Origin: Paragordius varius
Lineage: Eukaryota > Nematomorpha
NCBI GenBank assembly: GCA_964247055.1
Contig: OZ176052.1
Location: forward strand, 62,001-126,000
Direction of reading: 5' to 3'
Length of the DNA: 64,000 nt
Part shown: positions 57,414 to 64,000 of the stretch, one piece after another
Layout: each line of letters starts with the position of its first letter
How positions within the stretch are numbered: the stretch's first letter is position 1
Position numbers and translations under genes: made by a program
Notes under the pieces: model-generated
What the model was told of the DNA's origin: nothing
The model's database searches: none
The model's input: only the letters and a program-made list of their open reading frames with translations

Positions 57414-60400
57414 ACTTTTTAAATTAACTACTTTAAAATTACAATTACAAAGGCATGATATATATATAATGAAATATTTTTATTTTAATTCATAAATTGT
57501 AATATATTATTCATTATAAAAATAATAAATGCATGCACGTTTAATATTTATATATAAGTATTAGCGTAAATCTCGTGCTGCTACGCAGCTCAAGGAAGTC
57601 CTTCGCACTTCTGGAAGGGCTATTTGGAATAGGGGACAATAAAATTATCCACATAGGTGGATTTTCGAAAAATTATTTAATAGCTATGATCTCATAGGAA
57701 TCTTAAAACGGTGCATTCATACTAATATATTGTTTACTTGGGGGAAAAATATAGTCAAAAAATTATTTTTGTGGACTTTGTTTTTTTTTGAAAAAATGGC
57801 ATGTTACGGGGGGATCGGGTAAAAAGAGGGACTAAATCAAAAAAGCGAGACGACTATGTTAGGATCGAAAATAAATAAACAAATATCATTTTTGAAATTG
57901 AATGATCCAACACGTTCTTCAGAAAATTGTCTCAAAGACACGATTTTTGTGGATTTCTGTTTCAAAAAAAACCCGTTTTTCACATTGGATTGTGATCCCG
58001 AACTGGGGGCCTATATCAAGCGAAGCTATTGTCGGGGCATTCATTATATTTTTTCGATGTTTATATTTAAAAGGGTCAACCGGTTTTCCGGTACCAGATC
58101 ACAAATCCAGTATTTTCCATTTTTATAATAATATAGATTCTGGTATAGCGTCACAATTAAAATTGTTTTCGTTCATTTTCCCTTTAAACATTTAACTTAA
58201 GAATTAATAAAAGAAAAAGTATGTTATTAATTTTTGGATATTTCATAATGGGAATTTCTAGTTAAAATCCCTTTATCCAGGAAATCTTGACGGTTAACAA
58301 AATCTTAAATTAGAGTCATACCTGAGATTTGACAAGAATGGTATCTATGTGCTAAAACTATCCTTTTATATTTCACTCTCTAAAAATTTTGAAAAACCCT
58401 GTTTCACTTCCAAAATATTGACTATCAAACCGTTTCGTTGCAACTGCAAACTCTTTAATAAGTGTGGTGTATTTGGTATTACCGATTAAATTAAAAGCTC
58501 CTTGTTAAAAAATTATATATTTTTTGTAAGAGTTTCGAAATAATTAATCACTAAAAATCAGAAAAATGGCAGATGGTAAACCTTTATTTGAGTTTACTGA
58601 AGATAAAAATTAAAAATTTATTTCTTCGATACATATATATATATTTTTAAAAGATTAGGTCATCATCGGATTTTTCTACCTTAAATTTTTTATTCCAATT
58701 TGATTATAAACCACGATGATGCTGAGGTCTAATTAGGTTTCAATTGGATAAAAAAATATTACGTGCAAATGTTATATGGCCCATAGTTTTTATGGCAATC
58801 AAACTGGCTTTAAAAATATTTGTTTTATCATAGATTATATACTTGGTTTTTTATTCAGTTTCGCTCAAACAATCTTATTATTTGTCTTTATGTCAGAAAC
58901 ATATGATTTAACATTAATATTGGAGAAATTAGTGATAAATTGGCAATCGATTTAGAAACTACCTATTTTTTGGGACTAAGATTGAATTTTTCCAAGAAAA
59001 TCAGATTCTCACACCAAAATCTTAAGAACAGCTTTGGTTCCAATTACATTTTTATATCCCAGTACCATCTTTTAGTTTTTTGGCGTGGTTAGAAGTCCTG
59101 ATATACAGTATGCATTTTAATGGTTGCTTATTTCACACTATAATAACGCAATTTGCTACACAGGAGTGTATGGAAAAAAGTAAGAAAATAATTGTTTAAT
59201 TAACATTTTGTTGTTTTTTCCATACACTACTGTTGTGTTGAAAATTGCCCTACTATAGTGTGAATTAAGCAACCATTAAAATGCATATTGTATTACAGTA
59301 AGTTTTAAAAAAATAAGACCTAATATTTAGGCAGGTGAAAGGTTTTTTGTATATAGCCGCAAGTTTAGTTAATATAGTCAATCATATCATAAGTTATTAC
59401 TTTATAAATAACCTATAGATTAGGAGAGTTCAATAATACGCATTCTTTAATGCTTAAGCTTTATAAAAAATAAAAATGGCTTACGATGAGTTTTATCAGA
59501 TACTCTTGCAATGGTAGACTTTTGCAATTTAACTTTTAATTTCATTGAGAGTAAAATTATTTATATCCTATTTAAAGCTTCGATACTATAAAGTGAAGCG
59601 TCCCAAATCAAAATCTTAAAAAATCAAATAAAAAGTATTTTATGATTATAATATTATGGAGGTTTGGACATAATATATTGCAATTTACTATCAGTGTTAA
59701 AAATTTAACCCATTGGTAAATATATTAAAATTATTAGGGGTCAACACGTTCGCTATTTGACGAAGAGAATAAAATTAACATTTTTAGTAAAATATATGAA
59801 AATATTTTTAATCTAAATATTAAAATACGGGTTATATCTGGCATTCTAAAATGTTATTTGATTAACTAGCATAAGTAATTTTTTCATTCAGTATAGCCAA
59901 CGACTTTTGAAAATTTTTCTTATATATAATTTGAAGTGGTCAATTGCCTATTATTTGCAAAGTTGTTAAATCTTACAACTGGACACAACTTTGAGAAATT
60001 TCTAACTGTGGAGCATATTAATTTCATGAATATATTATTATTCAGGCAATTTTTTGGCAGACTCTACATTATATATTTTTGAATTTCAAGGTAATCGTTT
60101 CGAAAAATGTTTAGTTTTATTACAAAGGTGGAGTTTGAGACGTTTTGGGATTTTATCACCAATCTATCGGTCAATGTGACTAATATCTCTTTAAATATTA
60201 TAATGTTTAAAATTTATATTTATAAGCTTTCTAAAATTGTCTTAAGACGGAGCTGATAAATATATGACAATATATATTTATTACATAGATTATCAAAAAA
60301 CTTTTAAGAATAATAAAACACTTGTAGAAAGTTAGCATTTATTTTATAAATAATTTATGACGTTGATGAATCGACTAAAGAGAAATCAATTTAATTAATT

Positions 60401-60659
60401 AAAAATATTCATAACCAACATAACTTTGCCAGCTTAAAATAATTTTTCTGCAAGATTTTTCATTTATTTTTGTTAGATGTAGATTTGCATACATATATGT
60501 ATAAAGACGGTAGAATCCCTCTTTATTGAGCAAAAAAACATTATAAATATATATTAAATTTGACAACATTTTTGACATAACACCACTTCTCTTGATTTTG
60601 GAATATAAATATTGATAAAATTCCTGATTTTTGTCATTTTATTTTAAATATAAATACTC
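57414..60659. other. Intergenic region with a less AT-rich island
   Basis: Within this 3.2 kb the stretch 57565-58130 has higher GC and two overlapping open frames (57856-58128 and 57902-58195) without recognisable domains; it may be a worn transposon. A short palindromic MITE lies at 59104-59300. The remainder is AT-rich with nothing recognisable. Confidence 0.5.
59104..59300. mobile_element. Palindromic MITE, about 195 bp
   Basis: Left arm ATGCATTTTAATGGTTGCTT ... TTTCACACTATAATAACGCAATT; right arm is its near-perfect inverse (GTGTGAATTAAGCAACC ... TTAAAATGCAT). Arms of about 75 bp surround a short centre. Outer TACAGTA and TTACAGTA flanks suggest TA targets and a Tc1/mariner-type origin. 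Confidence 0.78.
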
Positions 60660-60981
60660 ATGTCGCGTAAAATTATTTGGATTTGGGCGACTTTATTAAT
60701 ATCTTTGGTAGCCATGGAATTCGAATGCCGACATTTAGCTTTTCGCTTCAGAGGTTTATTTTTTATATTTTTTGATTTAATCATAATCAATTCCTAGTCT
60801 CGTAATTTCTCAGTAAATTTTAGTAAAAATTTAGCATTTTACGTGTCTTGTATAATCAGTTAAAATATATATAGGCATTAAACGTCACACTTTAAATCCA
60901 GGCGGAAAATTCGTAGATTTAGATCCTTACTCAATGAATAAGCTTTTAGAACAACTCGATCGTTTGGAATGGGTTGGATAA
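60660..60981 (+). CDS. Short secreted peptide-like precursor, two exons, 66 aa, C-terminal glycine
   Basis: Exon 1 60660-60753 and exon 2 60875-60981 join in phase 1 (AGA G|GC). Residues 1-23 form a signal peptide (IIWIWATLLISLVAMEFEC). A short linker RHLAFRFRGI is followed by a KR site at 34-35. The remaining 30 residues start HTLNPGGKFVDLDPY and end LDRLEWV, and the very last residue before the stop is Gly66, the usual amide donor. The most economical reading is one 30-residue amidated peptide per precursor. The peptide has no cysteines and an amphipathic C-terminal half. I do not recognise the family. The gene is tiny but both splice sites are good and the intron (121 bp) keeps phase. Confidence 0.65.
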
Positions 60982-61952
60982 TTTTATACGCTATTATTCC
61001 GGCTTATAATAAAAGTCCCCAAGCAGCCATGTGACTTAATTCTTGTCCAATTTTATATTTATATAGATAATTTTTTGTATCTGTTTATATAAAAATATTC
61101 AATTACCCATAAGAAATAAAGCAAATCATATCAATATATCTCTTAAACCAATGATAATTACAAAAAGCCCCATTTTTTTGCTCACAGAAACCAAAAGGTT
61201 GATTTTTTATTTTATCGCAATAAAAAATCAACCTTTTCATATGTGTCGTCTGATTGCAAAAAAAATGGTTGGTTAAATGAATGAATTTAAAGATATCTGC
61301 AAAACAGCAGAGTAATAAATTTTTTAAATAAAATATGGACGATTACTTTTAATATGTTAAAATTTGGCATTACCATTTCTCAAACTCTATTTTATTATAG
61401 TAAGGACATATAACCAAAATATATTTATTAATACATGTAAAAATCAAATAACAATGTTATAATTAATTAGTTAGATCAAGAAGTTTGCATATGAAAAAAA
61501 TCTTACATATATATATTATAAAAATTACATTCAGCTCATAAAAAATAATTTGGATTTGTTGATATGTAAAACATGAAATATTTTATTTTACAAACAGCCC
61601 ATGGTTATTGCAGTAGGGAATATAAAATACGTCTTCATATAATTTACAAAAAAAGGTTTATTAATTATTAGAAAATTTCTAATGATTGAGGCTTAGCAAA
61701 AATTATATTTAGAGCGTTTCTGTACATACACACTAAATTTCGATATAATAAAAATACTAATACTTTCACAATACAAATGGAAGAAGTTATAATTTTTGCG
61801 ATGATTTAATTTTTTGAAATTGTAATGGAGTTCCGTTTATCGAGTAAGAATTTCTAGTTTAAGCACCATTTGTAATTCAAGGCGATCAAAAAGGGTTCGT
61901 AAATAAGTCCTAATGCAATTTCAATCACAGATAACATCTCATTACCCTGATA
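60982..61952. other. Intergenic spacer between convergent genes
   Basis: AT-rich, no coding sequence. Contains a perfect 19-bp stem hairpin at 61193-61237. It lies between the 3' ends of the peptide gene (plus) and the ZP gene (minus). Confidence 0.5.
61193..61237. repeat. Perfect hairpin, 19-bp stem, 7-nt loop
   Basis: AAAAGGTTGATTTTTTATT, loop TTATCGC, then the exact inverse AATAAAAAATCAACCTTTT. It lies 212 bp after the stop of the 66-aa peptide gene. Could be a transcript-end structure or a relic of a small inverted-repeat element. Confidence 0.8.
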
Positions 61953-63379
61953 TCAGCTGTTCCGCGGGTACAGTGGTGTTCTAGGTAAATCGAATTCCTC
62001 ATGAGTGTTCTAAAATTCCCGGTTGGCTATCAAAACATATATATATAATATTGAAATTGGATTAAATGAGTTCTATTAAACATTATTACAATGTAAATTT
62101 TAATATTCATTTATATTTGGTTGCAGAAGAAAAATAGGTTTTTAAGTAAAACCCAATAATGGAATATAAAATCTCCCTTTCATATTTACATTTGAAAATC
62201 AAAAGTGTTGATTATTAAATATGTCTATATACAGTTTATATATTAAATCCAGTCATATAAATTTCGACTATATATATTTTACCGGTAACTCTATATGTTG
62301 AGTCCCACACTGCATGAACTTGATAAAGGTATAGAAATAGCGTTGGTCTCGCATTGGAAATTCGCATTCGCCTTCATCCGAAATCCGGATTATGCCTGTA
62401 AAAGGTGTCGTGAAGTTTAGGAATACACTGTGTCCAGTTTTATTGCAAGTTATATCGGCTATAAATAATTTATCAAGATATTATCTAACGTTATATAAAC
62501 ATTATCAAAGAATGAATACAAAAATTAACAAAACTTACCGTTATATGTAGGGAGTGGGACATCAGTCGAACAATCCTAATATAAAAAATGTAATTTTGTT
62601 TTTTTATAAAGCTTAATATACTCTTTATAGCAAATGCTTTTGACGATTGTAATATACAAAATTAACTAATATAAATCAAACAGCCAAAATTAATAGGAAA
62701 ATGTTTTAAAATTATATGCTATTTTTACTCGGGGTATGGTCCTTTTAAAGGGAACCGGTTTTGGAGATCGGTCAAATACACCCCTGTTTTGTGGATGATA
62801 AATGACAACTTCGTTTTCGGGGAAATGGCAATTAAAATAATGCGTTAGGGAGGAGCCATCAATTTGCATTAGGATGGAATTGGAAAAATGAATTCTATCC
62901 TATAAAATGCGCATAATTTACTTTATATTCTAGGTTATATGTTTCAAAAATATTTGAAATAACCCATGGGATATATCCAAAATCACATAGAAAAAAGTGG
63001 AAAACAAACTAAATACTTTGGCTGGACTAATTTCCGTTCCACAGTCATAGTAGGGTATGTAGAAAGAAACAACCGATTCTCGTGAAATAGCAAGAGAGCA
63101 GTTTTTCCCTTGAAGCACAGTACTTGTGCGCTGAGGAAAATCAATAGTAATCTGAATTCGATCTTTTTTGCAGTAATGTAAGGCTATAGATATTGTAATA
63201 AGATATTTATAATATTTTAGAAACATGTATATATTTTGGACAAAAACTTTATAAATTCATTAATTAAACAAACAACTATTTACCTGAGACCCCTCCTGTA
63301 GTTGGTATTGGTGATATAGATTTTGGGTATGGAATCGTTTTATATGTGGGTGGGGGCGGTTGATGATGTGGCTGGAAAG
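61953..63379 (-). CDS. ZP (zona pellucida) domain protein, partial, two ZP-N-like blocks
   Basis: Exons on the minus strand: 63379-63284, 63183-63017, 62899-62729, 62575-62539, 62458-62283 and possibly a terminal exon 62009-61953; phases agree. The first visible exon is a Pro-rich linker (FQPHHQPPPPTYKTIPYP). Then comes a ZP-N-like block, YCKKDRIQITIDFPQ ... NCSLAISRES ... YYDCGTEI, followed by RIHFSNSILMQIDGSS ... FNCHFPENEVV. A second block reads ITCNKTGHSVFLNFTTPF ... DEGECEFPM ... KFMQCGTQHIELP. The CGT motif after a tyrosine/aromatic run is the ZP-N hallmark, seen twice. ZP proteins polymerise into extracellular coats such as egg envelopes, cuticle and tectorin-like matrices. The 5' end was not found before the mariner at 63745 and may lie beyond the window; no ZP-C, furin site or membrane anchor is visible, and the last exon is the weakest. 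Confidence 0.7.
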
Positions 63380-63744
63380 CTGATGTTTTGAAAAATAAAA
63401 CATTATTAAAAATTATTTTAAATTTATAAAAAATTGTTACTTGGGCCGGAAAAAAACCGTTAACAACCCTACAAATTGATCAGAAATTAAGTCTGAACAT
63501 ATGGTTAAATTTATTAAAATATTTGTTAATATTGTATATTTTTCTTCTTACGCTTTCAAATCTGTAAATTTAATTTCATTGATTTGACAAAATGTTATGG
63601 GAGCATTCGCTTAGTTAAATCACATAATAATTTGGCTTAATAATGGTTTAAAAATATTCCCGGTGTTGATGAGAAGCTGATAAATTCAAATTAACAGATA
63701 AACAAAGTAAATACTATTCATATCTATAATTTATTCCGAATATA
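63380..63744. other. Upstream flank or 5' intron of the ZP gene
   Basis: AT-rich. The first ZP exon starts in phase 1, so at least one more upstream exon must exist, but none is recognisable here. Confidence 0.45.
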
Positions 63745-64000
63745 CCAGGTGCAAGAAAGAAATTAATCTTATTAATATTGTACATCGTCATCAACACATT
63801 TCGCCCATCTCTCACGGATTATTAAATGCCATGCCAGAGAAAACCGATTATCTTTTGCATAAAACCATTCGTCATGCTACAATGTCTTTTAAATTATTGA
63901 AACACTGCTCAGCGAGCGTGCCCATTGATGCGAAGTTATAGGGCGACAGGTCAGGAGATTTCAGGAGATGCTAAAATATTTCCCATTAAAGGAAATTCAA
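63745..64000 (-). mobile_element. Decayed mariner transposon, 3' end, runs off right edge
   Basis: Reading leftward on the minus strand, fragments match the C-terminal third of mariner transposases: SPDLSPYNF with the catalytic-region SPDL, then DEWFYAKDNRF and ERWAKCVDDD close to the end. The left terminus CCAGGTGCAAGAAAGAAATT at 63745 follows a TA and resembles mariner terminal repeats. Frame changes and stops show it is dead. The other end lies outside the window. Confidence 0.82.

Noticed and set aside
57565-57640. Possible tRNA or structural RNA at the GC-richer patch
   Set aside because: No cloverleaf, A box or B box can be fitted.

Overview
The window is nuclear DNA of an AT-rich invertebrate animal. 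Genes have many phase-matched introns, and the proteins are metazoan types: diacylglycerol kinase theta, NKAIN, AAMP, TRMT5, ZP-domain, Ly6/uPAR and peptide-hormone-like precursors. The phylum cannot be fixed from the sequence. All exon chains below were assembled by eye from splice sites, reading phase and family resemblance, using the standard genetic code.

Layout, left to right. 1-6.6 kb: a decayed hAT DNA transposon on the minus strand that runs off the left edge. A young Ty3/gypsy LTR element is nested inside it with a 5-bp target duplication. 6.9-12.8 kb: a complete six-exon TRMT5 gene (tRNA m1G37 methyltransferase, minus strand). Its 3.1-kb second intron holds a LINE relic, and one 3' splice site sits at the edge of a MITE. 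13.1-14.9 kb: AAMP, a WD40 protein, divergent from TRMT5 with a 273-bp shared spacer. 15.2-18.0 kb: a Ly6/uPAR-like secreted or GPI-anchored protein. 20.1-40.9 kb: a 23-exon DGK-theta gene (three C1 domains, an RA domain, catalytic and accessory domains). Its introns are packed with two MITE families. 43.3-46.3 kb: a type I membrane leucine-rich-repeat protein. 47.1-48.0 kb: an unrecognised 275-aa protein. 48.2-50.9 kb: an NKAIN family four-pass membrane protein with three introns of only 28, 25 and 27 nt and a cytoplasmic tail of about 360 residues that the family normally lacks. 54.6-57.4 kb: a secreted precursor ending in a single candidate amidated -LRF peptide. 60.7-61.0 kb: a 66-aa secreted precursor whose last residue is an amidation-type glycine. 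62.0-63.4 kb: part of a ZP-domain gene on the minus strand with two ZP-N-like blocks. 63.7-64.0 kb: the 3' end of a decayed mariner.

Two repeat families dominate from 8 to 57 kb. Family A is a TA-flanked, nearly palindromic MITE of about 290 bp with long terminal inverted repeats (about 20 copies plus fragments). Family B is an inverted-repeat element of 250-460 bp whose arms are built from a 21-bp minisatellite (8 copies), often lying just upstream of a 3' splice site. One B copy carries 12 tandem units. These repeats account for most of the bulk of the DGK-theta introns.

The most notable points are the ultra-short introns and long tail of the NKAIN gene, the two unassigned peptide-hormone-like precursors, and the minisatellite-armed family B MITE and its position near splice acceptors.
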